Shown here: positions 35,047 to 43,300 of the stretch, one piece after another | Position numbering within the stretch: the stretch's first letter is position 1 | How the letters are laid out: each line of letters starts with the position of its first letter | Source of the DNA: Candidatus Saccharibacteria bacterium 49-20 | GTDB lineage: Bacteria > Patescibacteriota > Saccharimonadia > Saccharimonadales > Saccharimonadaceae | NCBI GenBank assembly: GCA_001897295.1 | Contig: MKSN01000001.1 | Location: 1-64,000 of the forward strand | DNA: 64,000 bases | Direction of reading: 5' to 3' | Program-made: the position numbers and the translations under genes | The notes under the pieces: generated by a model | Told to the model about the DNA's origin: nothing | The model's database searches: none | Seen by the model: the letters and a program-made list of their open reading frames with translations, nothing else

Positions 35047-35739
35047 ATGGCATTTGGTCCCATTATGCGCTTCACCGTTGGTGAGTTGCAGATTGAACTT
35101 GCGCCTATGACCAAGGAGACGATATCCGAGTTCGTGAGTCTTGCTCACGGGGGCGGGCTGCAGCGCAGAAGTATTACGCGGTACATGGGTATGGACTTCG
35201 CACCGACCGCTGAAGATGAGGAGGAGTGGTTTGAGAAGACTCGCGCTGCGAAGGATTCCCTGATTTGGGGTATCTGGATTGTAGACGGTGAGAGCCGTAC
35301 ACTCATAGGTAATTCAGCATTAGTCGATATCGATAAGGACGGGCACTCTGGCCTTATTCGTCAGGCGACAAGCGGTTCGCTTATTTTCCGACCCGAGTTT
35401 TGGGGTAAGGGAATCGCGAGCGTTGCCCACAAGGCACGCACGTGGTACGCCTTTAACGAGCTAGGGCTTCACCGTATCAAGTCTGCGGTCATAAAGCAGA
35501 ATATCGGGAGTCGTGCGGCTCTGGAGCGTTCAGGATACACCTTTGTCTACACCGAGCGCAACGAGCAGTACGCACAGGGCGAATTGCAGCACATGGATTG
35601 CCTGGAGTGTCTCAATCCTCTTGAGCTCTTTTGGTCACAATGGTGGCACGGAGACCGACCTTCAAAGACATCACTTGCCGCACGCCGATTGACGCGCGAG
35701 GTGATGGACTGGGCTGACAAGAACGTTGAGCTTGCGTAG
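35047..35739 (+). CDS. GNAT-family N-acetyltransferase
   Basis: 230 residues. Acetyl-CoA-binding region is seen in ..SGSLIFRPEFWGKGIASVAHKARTWYAFNELGLHRIKSAVIKQNIGSRAALERSGYTFV, where the family motif A (Q/RxxGxG/A) appears as RPEFWGKGIAS, and the motif B NIGSRAALERSGY is typical of RimJ/RimL-like enzymes that acetylate protein or small-molecule amines. Substrate unknown. Base composition is richer in G+C than neighbours and the gene has its own structured leader and terminator, suggesting transfer as a cassette. An extra ~45 C-terminal residues with many Trp follow the GNAT core. Confidence 0.88.
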   Translation: MAFGPIMRFTVGELQIELAPMTKETISEFVSLAHGGGLQRRSITRYMGMDFAPTAEDEEEWFEKTRAAKDSLIWGIWIVDGESRTLIGNSALVDIDKDGHSGLIRQATSGSLIFRPEFWGKGIASVAHKARTWYAFNELGLHRIKSAVIKQNIGSRAALERSGYTFVYTERNEQYAQGELQHMDCLECLNPLELFWSQWWHGDRPSKTSLAARRLTREVMDWADKNVELA

Positions 35740-35748
35740 CTCTCGTTT

Positions 35749-35774
35749 CCCCGTCAAGCGCATGCTTGGCGGGG
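35749..35774. terminator. terminator of the acetyltransferase gene
   Basis: CCCCGTCAAGC / GCTTGGCGGGG with loop GCAT. It lies between convergent genes and may serve both. Confidence 0.8.
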
Positions 35775-35780
35775 TTCCCT

Positions 35781-36899
35781 TTATTTCGTAGGAAGTTCTA
35801 GGTAGAGCGCAGCCCACACCATGCCCGGGTCGGCGCGGTAGAACGGCGCGTAGTACCAAGAGCCATCTGGATTGGTAAGTTCGGGGTAGGTTTGGTGTCG
35901 TTCGATGAGGGCGCTGAATTGGTCGTATTGTTTTTTGTATTCTGGCCGATCGTAGCGTTTCAGGAGGTGTAGGTAGTACGTCGCGTGCCATGTCCAAATG
36001 GAAGTTTCGGTGTAGTTAGGCATCGAAATCGGACCCATCCCAAAGCGATAGCGAAGGCGGCGCGAAGGGATTTCACCATACTTCATTGGGTAGGGGAGGT
36101 TAAGCTCGGTCTTATCAATGTAGTCAAGTGTGGCGTTCACCATGTCTGCGTCTTCGACGACTTTTAAGAAAAATGGAATGAGTGCACTATCCGAACTAAA
36201 GTGTGTCGTCACGCGATCGGCTTTAAAGAACATGCCATTCCAGTATTCATTAATAAGGATATCTCGATAGACGGATGGGGCGAAAGGGAAATTATCAAGC
36301 TGAAGGACGTCTGCGCATTGGGCAAGTCGTCCCACGAGCGCTACTGCGTAGGCGCTACGCTCGTAGTACACCGCGTCGCGCATTTCGGCGTAACGCACGC
36401 CTTTTTTGATGTCACCCTCTGGGGTGAGGTAACGGTCGACGTAACGGCTGAGTTCGCCGCCCAAGAATTCACGCTCTTCACTATTGAGTTCGTAGCGGCT
36501 CACAACGAGCGAATGAAGAAGCCACGGCAGCGCATCGATACTAGGTTTACCTGGTGCATTAAAGACGTTGCCATTTTTGTCGATACAAAGCTTAACGCGC
36601 CCTCCGTGACGGTAGTGGCGCATCGCCCACCTGAGAGTGTGGTGGACATGGGTTGCATGGTTAAGTATGACAAGTGATTCGGCTACCGTACCAAAGTCGC
36701 GCATCCAAAAAAAGTTATAATGCCCAAGGCTTGTGCGGTAGAAGTCGCCGTACCAAAGGCGATCGATGATTTGTTGGCAAATTTCACGGGCATCGCCAGG
36801 GAAGCGCTCGATAGGTGCGATGTATCGGTTAAAAAGCTGTCGATATTCGGCGCGAAGAATTCCGAAAGTTGCCCCGAAGGCGCGAATGAGCGGTTTCAT
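35781..36899 (-). CDS. (alpha/alpha)6-barrel glycoside-hydrolase-like protein
   Basis: 372 residues, no signal peptide. Helix-rich with spaced aromatic/acidic motifs: GHYNFFWMRDFGTVAESLV, GVRYAEMRDAVYYERSAYAVALV, NEYWNGMFFKADRV, SSDSALIPFFL, NYTETSIWTWHATYYLHLL and DPGMVWAALYLEL, which suggest the six-hairpin fold of GH15-, GH63- or GH100-like proteins (glucoamylase or invertase relatives). W-M-R-D-F near residue 70 could carry a catalytic Asp. I cannot assign the substrate; trehalose, glycogen or sucrose-type sugars are possible. A TATACT box lies 8 nt before the ATG (leaderless). Confidence 0.7.
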   Translation of the reverse strand: MKPLIRAFGATFGILRAEYRQLFNRYIAPIERFPGDAREICQQIIDRLWYGDFYRTSLGHYNFFWMRDFGTVAESLVILNHATHVHHTLRWAMRHYRHGGRVKLCIDKNGNVFNAPGKPSIDALPWLLHSLVVSRYELNSEEREFLGGELSRYVDRYLTPEGDIKKGVRYAEMRDAVYYERSAYAVALVGRLAQCADVLQLDNFPFAPSVYRDILINEYWNGMFFKADRVTTHFSSDSALIPFFLKVVEDADMVNATLDYIDKTELNLPYPMKYGEIPSRRLRYRFGMGPISMPNYTETSIWTWHATYYLHLLKRYDRPEYKKQYDQFSALIERHQTYPELTNPDGSWYYAPFYRADPGMVWAALYLELPTK

Positions 36900-36923
36900 G
36901 TGATTTCAGTATAGCAACAACGC

Positions 36924-37151
36924 CTATGCTTTACGACGTTTTGTCTTTTGCTTTAGGCCAATACTTGTCAGGTGCCAATTGCGACAGGTGGCGCACTGAT
37001 AGATACCGATGGTCACAGTCATATTTTCAAGCATGCGAAAGTCGGCAGCATCAAGCGCTTCAGCCTCTGTCTTAAAGAATCGCTTGCCTTCACAGATAGT
37101 GTCGAATCGATATGATTTTGTGTCAAATCCTTGTTTGGTGCGTCGCGGCAT
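36924..37151 (-). CDS. small Zn-ribbon-like protein
   Basis: 75 residues, basic. It contains YQCATCRNWHLTS, a CxxC with a following His, and one more Cys near residue 20 (FDTICEGKRFF), which may form a mononuclear zinc site. The C-terminus is very basic (LKQKTKRRKA), so nucleic-acid binding is plausible. A longer open frame extends upstream but is the antisense of the next gene; the start at 37151 is chosen because TATACT lies 6 nt upstream. Family not recognised with certainty. Confidence 0.65.
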   Translation of the reverse strand: MPRRTKQGFDTKSYRFDTICEGKRFFKTEAEALDAADFRMLENMTVTIGIYQCATCRNWHLTSIGLKQKTKRRKA

Positions 37152-37239
37152 ATACTTAGTATACGCCCCGTAAGGGCTGCCAAACGACTGAAAAAGGCGT
37201 ATAATAATAAGTACATATACTAACCGAAGGAGGAGAGTT

Positions 37240-37512
37240 ATGGGACTTTGGGATATCATTACATGGATAGTAGTCGGAGGTCTGGCGGGTTGGGTCGCCT
37301 CAATGATTACTGGTACAAACGCCAGCCAGGGGGTTGTCGGCAATATCATCGCAGGTATTGTGGGCGCCTTTGTGGGAGGCTTGATATTCGGCCTCCTCGG
37401 GGGTAGTGGCTTCACAGGCTTTAATATTTGGAGCTTCGTTGTCGCCCTTGTAGGTGCGGTGATTGTGCTCTTTGTCTGGAAGGCGATTACCGGTCGTAAG
37501 ACGGCTGCGTAA
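37240..37512 (+). CDS. GlsB/YeaQ/YmgE family membrane protein
   Basis: 90 residues, three hydrophobic helices rich in Gly: WDIITWIVVGGLAGWVAS, VVGNIIAGIVGAFVGGLIFGLLGGSG and WSFVVALVGAVIVLFVW. This is the transglycosylase-associated / YeaQ family, widely stress-induced, with unknown mechanism. A Shine-Dalgarno AAGGAGGAG and TATAATAATA box lie upstream. A terminator follows and its T-run leads straight into the dnaJ CIRCE. Confidence 0.9.
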   Translation: MGLWDIITWIVVGGLAGWVASMITGTNASQGVVGNIIAGIVGAFVGGLIFGLLGGSGFTGFNIWSFVVALVGAVIVLFVWKAITGRKTAA

Positions 37513-37528
37513 GTACCTGCGCTGAATG

Positions 37529-37565
37529 AAAAAAAATGGTCGCACATGATGCGGCCATTTTTTAT
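37529..37565 (+). terminator. rho-independent terminator of the GlsB-family gene
   Basis: AAAATGGTCGCA / TGCGGCCATTTT with loop CATGA and flanking A- and T-runs. Confidence 0.9.
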
Positions 37566-37603
37566 TTAGCACTCTAGACATATGAGTGCTAAAACCGTAT
37601 ACT
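37566..37603 (+). promoter_or_regulatory. CIRCE operator and dnaJ promoter
   Basis: Perfect CIRCE arms TTAGCACTC (37566-37574) and GAGTGCTAA (37584-37592) with N9 spacer. The spacer holds the -35-like TAGACA (37575-37580); -10 TATACT (37598-37603) follows at 17 bp. The ATG is 10 nt behind the -10, so the mRNA is leaderless or nearly so. Confidence 0.92.
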
Positions 37604-37613
37604 AAATACAGAT

Positions 37614-38693
37614 ATGAGTAAGCGTGATTACTACGAAGTTTTAGGGGTCTCAAAAACCGCCTCTGCAGACGAGCTAAAGAAAGCCTACCGCAGGCTTGCC
37701 GTGCAATACCACCCGGACAAAGAGGGCGGAAATGAAGACAAGTTCAAGGAAATTAACGAAGCCTACGATGTACTGAAGGATTCGCAAAAGCGTCAACGCT
37801 ATGACCAATTCGGTCACGCGGGTGTAGGCGGTGCTGCGGGCGGTGGCGCAGGTGGCGGCAACCCATTCGAGGGCTTTGGCGGGTTTAATGGCCAGAACGC
37901 AAACTTCGACTTTGGTGGTGGATTCGGTGATATCTTCGACCAATTCTTTGGCGGCGGTAACGCTCGTCAGCGTGGTCCAAAAAAAGGACGCGATGTTGAA
38001 GTGCAGCTTCAGCTGACCTTTATCGAGGCTATTTTTGGACTCGAGCACGATATGGCGCTTGACCTCGAAGATACCTGTGAGCACTGTAAGGGCACAACTG
38101 TTGAGCCTGGCCACGATATGAAAACCTGCCCAACCTGTCACGGTGCCGGTCAGCAGACACGCGTCATGAATACGATGTTTGGTGCAATTCAGCAAACCGT
38201 TCCTTGTGAGACCTGTCACGGTGCGGGTAGGGTGCCCGAGAAGGTGTGTACGATATGTCGTGGAACCGGTACGCAGCGCAAGAAGCAAACCATTAAGGTA
38301 AAGATTCCTGCGGGTATTGATGATGGCGCAACGATTCGTTTGGCTGGTCGCGGCGAAGCGGTTGGTGGCGGCGAGAAGGGTGACCTCTATATTCATATTC
38401 GTGTAAAGGCTGATAAGAAATTTACCCGTGAAGGTGACATTATTCTTTCTGAAGAGCATGTGTCGATGATTGATGCCGCGCTTGGTACGGAGATTGAAGT
38501 GCCGACAGTTGACGGTACGGTCCGCATGAAAGTTCCTGCGGGTACACAAAGCGGCACTGATTTTAAGCTTTCTGGGCACGGCGTACCGCATCTTCGCAAC
38601 GAAGATAAGCGCGGTCCGCATATTGTCAGCATTATTGTCGATACTCCGACGAAGCTTTCTAAGAAGCAGCGCAAAATCCTCGAGGAGTTTTAG
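37614..38693 (+). CDS. dnaJ: chaperone DnaJ (Hsp40)
   Basis: 359 residues, type I. J domain (about 1-68) with the HPD tripeptide in VQYHPDKEGG, a Gly/Phe-rich linker (about 75-120), a zinc-finger domain (about 145-220) with four Cys pairs (CEHCKGT, CPTCHGAG, CETCHGAG, CTICRGTG) and C-terminal substrate-binding domains. It stimulates DnaK ATPase. It is about 3.4 kb from dnaK and has its own CIRCE promoter. Confidence 0.98.
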   Translation: MSKRDYYEVLGVSKTASADELKKAYRRLAVQYHPDKEGGNEDKFKEINEAYDVLKDSQKRQRYDQFGHAGVGGAAGGGAGGGNPFEGFGGFNGQNANFDFGGGFGDIFDQFFGGGNARQRGPKKGRDVEVQLQLTFIEAIFGLEHDMALDLEDTCEHCKGTTVEPGHDMKTCPTCHGAGQQTRVMNTMFGAIQQTVPCETCHGAGRVPEKVCTICRGTGTQRKKQTIKVKIPAGIDDGATIRLAGRGEAVGGGEKGDLYIHIRVKADKKFTREGDIILSEEHVSMIDAALGTEIEVPTVDGTVRMKVPAGTQSGTDFKLSGHGVPHLRNEDKRGPHIVSIIVDTPTKLSKKQRKILEEF

Positions 38694-38710
38694 AACCCTT
38701 TCGAGTCTGC

Positions 38711-38737
38711 TATGATGTTGTAAAAGTATACAACATC
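38711..38737 (+). promoter_or_regulatory. promoter with 9-bp dyad before the HExxH gene
   Basis: GATGTTGTA (38714-38722) and TACAACATC (38729-38737) are perfect inverted arms with a 6-nt spacer. A TATGAT -10-like box (38711-38716) overlaps the left arm, and the right arm ends 3 nt before the ATG (38741). The site looks like an operator. Confidence 0.55.
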
Positions 38738-38740
38738 AAC

Positions 38741-40531
38741 ATGACTGAAATATCCGAAAAAGAAGCAGCTGCAGTATCTCGCCACATTATTACGGGTGAA
38801 GAGCCAAATATTTATATGGAACGAAGCGGCAAGGGGAGTAGACGGCTCTCCGAGGCTCTGTTACTTGACCCTGAACTTCCCTTAGAACCCGAAGAGGCCG
38901 AGCGGGCGCTGGGATTTGAAGCCGAACTTTGCGAGCTACCAGTAAGCACGGACCTCACACTTGAATCACTTCTGAGAAAGCACAAGGGCGAGGCGATGTG
39001 GGCGCCAAAGTTTTTCGCCGAAGCCTTTCTGACCGGACATGTGCAGGTGCCTGGGTTTGAAGGCACTATGCGCCAGTTTGAGTCGAGTGAGGATGTGTAT
39101 GCCTGGCTTGCCCAACACGCCGCGGATGGCACGGTTGAAGAGACGACTCTGACGGAAATGTCGAGGCAGAGTGCCCTATATTATAAAACCGAAATGAAGC
39201 AGGCGCTTGTTCGTGGTGAGCGACCCTCAGAGCGACTTATGAGCGCCATGCCTATTGTGCTTGATCCAAAGAAAACACTTCACTTCGCCGAAGCGGCAAT
39301 TCATGCAAGAGACTATCTTACCGAGCATCGATTGAACCTACGCAATAAAGTGCATGGTGTTGATGGGGCAAAGCGGGCATTTGTTGATATTTATTCAAAA
39401 CGGATTAACGCGATGGTCGCCAGTGATATTGTGACGCTTGAGTATCTTGTTGCGCAATCGCAACTTATCGACGACGAGGAAACGGTCGTTGATGCCTATC
39501 GCGCAATGCCTGCGATGCTGTCACGCTTCGCGGAAAGTGAGCAGACGCGACCGTCTCTCAACAAGCGACTCGATTATATAAAGAATGGCATAGGGTACGA
39601 CCATGAGGGGGCGAGCTCTGCGGTGGACGACGCGTTATTTGAAAGTGCGGCGCACGAGGAGTCTGGCGACCAAGTTCCAGCCGTATATACTCCCGAGCAA
39701 AAAGAGATTTTACGTAACACCATGGTGAGTGCGGATGATATGCAGAGCCTTTTTGAAGGTATTTTAGGCGATGCAAGTATGCGTAGTGCCGAGGATGCTT
39801 CGACCTGGACCCCTGGCAGGGGTGCTCGTGCCGCCGATGGTTTGTATCAAGTTGTCCGAAACCCCAATAAGGACACTTTTGCAGTCAATAACATTGATGC
39901 CGTGATTATGACCCCTAATAACGAGCGGAGCCTTTATGATGTACTGACGACGGGGATTCATGAATTGACGCATATTAACCAGGGGCAGGCTGATCAAGTG
40001 CTGAGCCGATACCTTCGTATTGGAGCGCTGAAAGGTCGGCGCGTCAGCATGCTACGCGAGACTGGCGCAAACATGGTGCAGCGCCAACTCGAGCAAGACC
40101 TATTTGGCGAAAGTAAACCGGTGGCATTTGCCTATGCGAAGGCGGTGCGCGTACTTGAGGGCGGAGGAGATGTATACGATGCAACCAAGGCATTCTATGA
40201 CGAGAAGATTGCTACCGGTAATGTAGGTGCACTTGCGGCAGCGGGCGAGGCAGCAGACCGCGTACTTCGGCTTATGCTTTCCGAGGGTACAAACTCGCAA
40301 CCACTCTCCTACGCGGAAGAGAATATAATGCATAGTGAACTTGCACAGGCGGCGCCAGAAGTGCGTCAGCGTGCGACGATGATTACAACGCTTGATCTTG
40401 ATGATCAGCTACGGCTTCACCGCTATGGGCTACTACCTACACCAGAGGATGCGGGTATCGATTGGACGCCGATTCTCCTAAATCGCCTCGAGCCACTTAT
40501 TCAGCGCGCGTTGAGTCAATCGAGCGAATAG
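38741..40531 (+). CDS. large unknown protein with HExxH metalloprotease-like motif
   Basis: 596 residues, acidic N-terminal third, no signal peptide or membrane helix. Near residue 405, TTGIHELTHINQGQ contains HELTH, the zincin HExxH motif, flanked by a hydrophobic strand (NNIDAVIMTP) as in metallopeptidases; a third zinc ligand is not obvious (an E within RETGANMVQ, about 30 residues on, is a candidate). The rest is helical. I recognise no family. It could be a zinc protease or a phage-like metallopeptidase acting in the cytoplasm. Expression is probably controlled through the dyad upstream. The 3' end overlaps the convergent GT4 gene by 35 bp. Confidence 0.7.
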   Translation: MTEISEKEAAAVSRHIITGEEPNIYMERSGKGSRRLSEALLLDPELPLEPEEAERALGFEAELCELPVSTDLTLESLLRKHKGEAMWAPKFFAEAFLTGHVQVPGFEGTMRQFESSEDVYAWLAQHAADGTVEETTLTEMSRQSALYYKTEMKQALVRGERPSERLMSAMPIVLDPKKTLHFAEAAIHARDYLTEHRLNLRNKVHGVDGAKRAFVDIYSKRINAMVASDIVTLEYLVAQSQLIDDEETVVDAYRAMPAMLSRFAESEQTRPSLNKRLDYIKNGIGYDHEGASSAVDDALFESAAHEESGDQVPAVYTPEQKEILRNTMVSADDMQSLFEGILGDASMRSAEDASTWTPGRGARAADGLYQVVRNPNKDTFAVNNIDAVIMTPNNERSLYDVLTTGIHELTHINQGQADQVLSRYLRIGALKGRRVSMLRETGANMVQRQLEQDLFGESKPVAFAYAKAVRVLEGGGDVYDATKAFYDEKIATGNVGALAAAGEAADRVLRLMLSEGTNSQPLSYAEENIMHSELAQAAPEVRQRATMITTLDLDDQLRLHRYGLLPTPEDAGIDWTPILLNRLEPLIQRALSQSSE

Positions 40532-41525
40532 CCTGCTCGTATAAGTTGGTGTAGGAGTCAACCATTGAGTGAATGTCGAACTTTTCGGCGTGTCGTCGAC
40601 AGGCGCGACGGTCGATAGTGTCAATTGCCTCGATTGCCGATATAAAATCTTCGTCGTCATGGCAGATAAACCCGGTTTTCCCGTGGTGTACGAGTTCGCG
40701 CGATGCGCCTACGTCACTGATGATTACTGGAGCGCCAGACGCCTGTGCCTCAACGGTTACTTGACCAAAGGCTTCTGCGTGGGTACTCGGGAAGATGACC
40801 GCCTTTGCGGTTTGGTAGGCAAGGGCAACTTCTTCTAGGTGCTTTGGCCCAAGGTAGCGAATCTGCTCGCCGTCAATACGAGGTTCGATGCGACTCCAGT
40901 ATTCGTTCTCGGTGGCATTAATTTTACCAATGATGTCGAGCTTACTTTGTGTTGCCAGCGCATATTCAACGGCTTTATCGACCCCTTTGTTGGGGTGAAT
41001 ACGGCCTACGAAGAGAAGCCGGTCTTCATGGGTTTTACTAAAGCTGAATAGCGACAGGTCTATACCGTGATAAATGAAGTTTGTCTTTGGTATGCCAAGT
41101 TTCGTATCTTCATCTTGCATGAACTGGGTAACAGGGACTGCGATGACGTTGCCGCGGGTGTTAAACCTCACCGAATCGGCAATTTCTTGGTGAGGAAACC
41201 AGTGTTGCGTGACGATGACGGGTTTTTTGGTTGCATCGGCGGCAAGGTAGTGAAGACTGTCGAAGTGGCTATGGTATACATCAAAAGAGTCGTCTTCAAA
41301 GGCAAGATGTAAGAGTTCGAGATTCCGTTCTCGCTTCGACGCGTCGCTCGGTTCGGTGGTGCGCCAAGTTACGGTGCCCTCACCCGATTTATTACCCGCA
41401 AATATAGTTACTTCGTGGCCTGACGCTACCTGAAGCTTTGCAAGGCGAAGTGCCCACTCGTAGCGACCATTGTGTTTTACAAGTGGAAATACTGCACTCG
41501 TAGGGAGAAGGTGGGCGATTCTCAT
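40497..41525 (-). CDS. GT4-family glycosyltransferase
   Basis: 342 residues, GT-B fold. The N-terminal acceptor domain starts MRIAHLLPTSAVFP; the C-terminal donor domain has LLFVGRIHPNKGVDKAVEYAL, then AVIFPSTHAEAFGQVTVEAQASGAPVIISDVGASRELV, with the E-x7-E motif of GT4 enzymes. Sugar donor and acceptor are unknown. It directly follows the ATP-grasp gene (no gap), so the two are likely one transcription unit and one pathway. Confidence 0.93.
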   Translation of the reverse strand: MRIAHLLPTSAVFPLVKHNGRYEWALRLAKLQVASGHEVTIFAGNKSGEGTVTWRTTEPSDASKRERNLELLHLAFEDDSFDVYHSHFDSLHYLAADATKKPVIVTQHWFPHQEIADSVRFNTRGNVIAVPVTQFMQDEDTKLGIPKTNFIYHGIDLSLFSFSKTHEDRLLFVGRIHPNKGVDKAVEYALATQSKLDIIGKINATENEYWSRIEPRIDGEQIRYLGPKHLEEVALAYQTAKAVIFPSTHAEAFGQVTVEAQASGAPVIISDVGASRELVHHGKTGFICHDDEDFISAIEAIDTIDRRACRRHAEKFDIHSMVDSYTNLYEQAIRSIDSTRAE

Positions 41526-42755
41526 CTATGCAACCTCGACGGTCAATTGTTCAACTTGTGCGCACATCGCTTCAAATGCTTCGCGTGAAGGGTTGGTGAC
41601 GATAATAATTGCCGATGCCTTGTAGCCGTTCTTCGCAGGACCAACTGGTCCATCAATTTTTGCGGTTTCACGGTAATAGGTGAGGATTGAGGTATCGATA
41701 TTACCTTTGATGGCCTGGAACCTACCTTCTTGTTCAGGGAAAAGCTCGTAGACTGCACAGTACGTGGTGAAATCACCTTGGAGTGTAGGTGTGTGGGCGA
41801 TGGCGAGTTTTACTTCTTGCTCAATTAAGTCGAGTCCGTAGCTGTATTTGTACATGCGTGGTCGATATCCGCCGATTCGCGCACCAATTTCGATAATCTT
41901 GACGCCCTTTGGCCCGTACATAAGTTCAATGTGCGCAGGGACAGAACGCATCTTGAGCGCTTTTACTCCTGCGGTCGCAACGCGGAACATTTCTTTTTCA
42001 AGCTCAGGGTCGATAACTGCAGGAAGTTCGCGCTTGTAAAGGAAATTATCATCGACATGAATATCTTGGGCGTTCGTGAGCGCGACCACGCCTTGGCAGA
42101 AATGGGGTACTCCGTGTTCGTCGACAAAGGCCGCGATTGAACACTGCTTGCCCTCGATGAATTCTTCGATAATAAGTTGCGCTTCACGCTCGTAAATATG
42201 ATACTTTTCGTATAATTTACCAATTGTCTCTTGGGCATAGCTGACGTTTTCAATAAGCTGCGCTTCGTTGTCGCAGCGGAGCACGAGCAGGCTTTTGACA
42301 AGGTTGGTTGGCTTGATAATAAGAGGGTAGCCGTAGGTGGCGGCGAATGCGAGCGCATCATTGACGCTTGCGATGGCGGTGAAATTAGGCGAAATTGAAG
42401 GGTCTTCATCGATAAACGCTTGTCGCATGAGTGATTTATCGGTACAAAGTTTTGCCGACTCGAGAGAGAGCGAAGGTGCAGCGAAATGCTCACCGAGCTT
42501 GGCTTTACTTACTACGTAGTTTTCGTACGTGCAGACGAGCCCTGCGACTTCAAGTTGCAATGTATCGAGTCGGGTGAGTTCGTCGTCAATATGTTCAAAA
42601 TCAACTTTTTCAATCCGGTCGTAGAGTTCGGGATTTTTGAGTGTGAGCCTTGTGTCGCTCAAGATGCCTGCCTTGTAGCCAAGGCGGCGAATAGTATCAA
42701 GTGCGCCGGACTGCACATCGGGCTGACCAACAATATAAATGTAAGATTCTTTCAC
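41526..42755 (-). CDS. ATP-grasp ligase (carboxylate-amine ligase-like)
   Basis: 409 residues. A preATP-grasp domain (about 1-105) is followed by the ATP-grasp core: LCTDKSLMRQAFIDE, GYPLIIKPTNLVKSLLVLRC (ATP-binding Lys), IIEEFIEGKQCSIAAFVDEHG and VKIIEIGARIGGYRPRMYK (metal-binding Glu and Arg). This layout matches amino-acid ligases such as BacD/L-amino acid ligase and carbamoyl-phosphate-synthase-like ATP-grasp proteins, which join a carboxylate to an amine via acyl phosphate. GTG start. Co-transcribed with the GT4 gene; the product may be a modified glycan or peptide, which is inference. Confidence 0.88.
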   Translation of the reverse strand: MKESYIYIVGQPDVQSGALDTIRRLGYKAGILSDTRLTLKNPELYDRIEKVDFEHIDDELTRLDTLQLEVAGLVCTYENYVVSKAKLGEHFAAPSLSLESAKLCTDKSLMRQAFIDEDPSISPNFTAIASVNDALAFAATYGYPLIIKPTNLVKSLLVLRCDNEAQLIENVSYAQETIGKLYEKYHIYEREAQLIIEEFIEGKQCSIAAFVDEHGVPHFCQGVVALTNAQDIHVDDNFLYKRELPAVIDPELEKEMFRVATAGVKALKMRSVPAHIELMYGPKGVKIIEIGARIGGYRPRMYKYSYGLDLIEQEVKLAIAHTPTLQGDFTTYCAVYELFPEQEGRFQAIKGNIDTSILTYYRETAKIDGPVGPAKNGYKASAIIIVTNPSREAFEAMCAQVEQLTVEVA

Positions 42756-42856
42756 CCCTATAGTTATGCGCTAACAGAGGTAAAAAGTCAAGACGGTATT
42801 GCTTTTTATGCTTATTTATGCTATAATTACGCAGTTATACATGAGATAATAAAAGT

Positions 42857-43300
42857 ATGTTGAATCGACGAAAAACCATTGGCTGTCTTGAATATGTCGA
42901 GTTTCCAGAACTCGGTATTCAAGGCGCACTTGCGAAGGTAGATACTGGTGCCTATTCCGGGGCGCTCCACTGTACCGACATTAAGGTAGTGAAACGCGGG
43001 AAACAGAAGCAGCGGGTACTGAAATATACCCCGCTTGGTAAGAAAAGCCTTGCCCAGGAAACGACCGAATTTGAAGAAACGCACATCCGAAGTGCAACAG
43101 GGCATCGCCAGAAACGATTTATCATCACAACAAACATAATCTGTGGCGGAAGAGAATATACGACGAAGATTGGCCTATCCGATCGACGCGATATGAAACG
43201 CGAGGTACTCCTAGGTCGGCGGTTCCTGCGTGAGAATGGTATAAAAGTCGACGTACGAATTAATAGTGAACTTGACGACGAAGGAGAGAACACACGATGA
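42857..43300 (+). CDS. RimB-like retropepsin-fold protein (ATP-dependent zinc protease family)
   Basis: 147 residues. The N-terminal part LEYVEFPELGIQGALAKVDTGAYSGALHC has DTGAYS, the aspartic-protease DTG signature of the PF05618-type family found next to rimK (RimB/'ATP-dependent zinc protease'); KREVLLGRRFL near the C-terminus corresponds to its second conserved part. It overlaps rimK by 4 nt. In proteobacteria RimB works with RimK, trimming glutamate tails on ribosomal protein S6. GATAAT lies 6 nt before the ATG. Confidence 0.85.
   Translation: MLNRRKTIGCLEYVEFPELGIQGALAKVDTGAYSGALHCTDIKVVKRGKQKQRVLKYTPLGKKSLAQETTEFEETHIRSATGHRQKRFIITTNIICGGREYTTKIGLSDRRDMKREVLLGRRFLRENGIKVDVRINSELDDEGENTR

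Noticed and set aside
37674-38621. Long minus-strand frame (315 codons) inside dnaJ
   Set aside because: Antisense shadow of an unmistakable dnaJ with biased codon use; its product resembles no protein.
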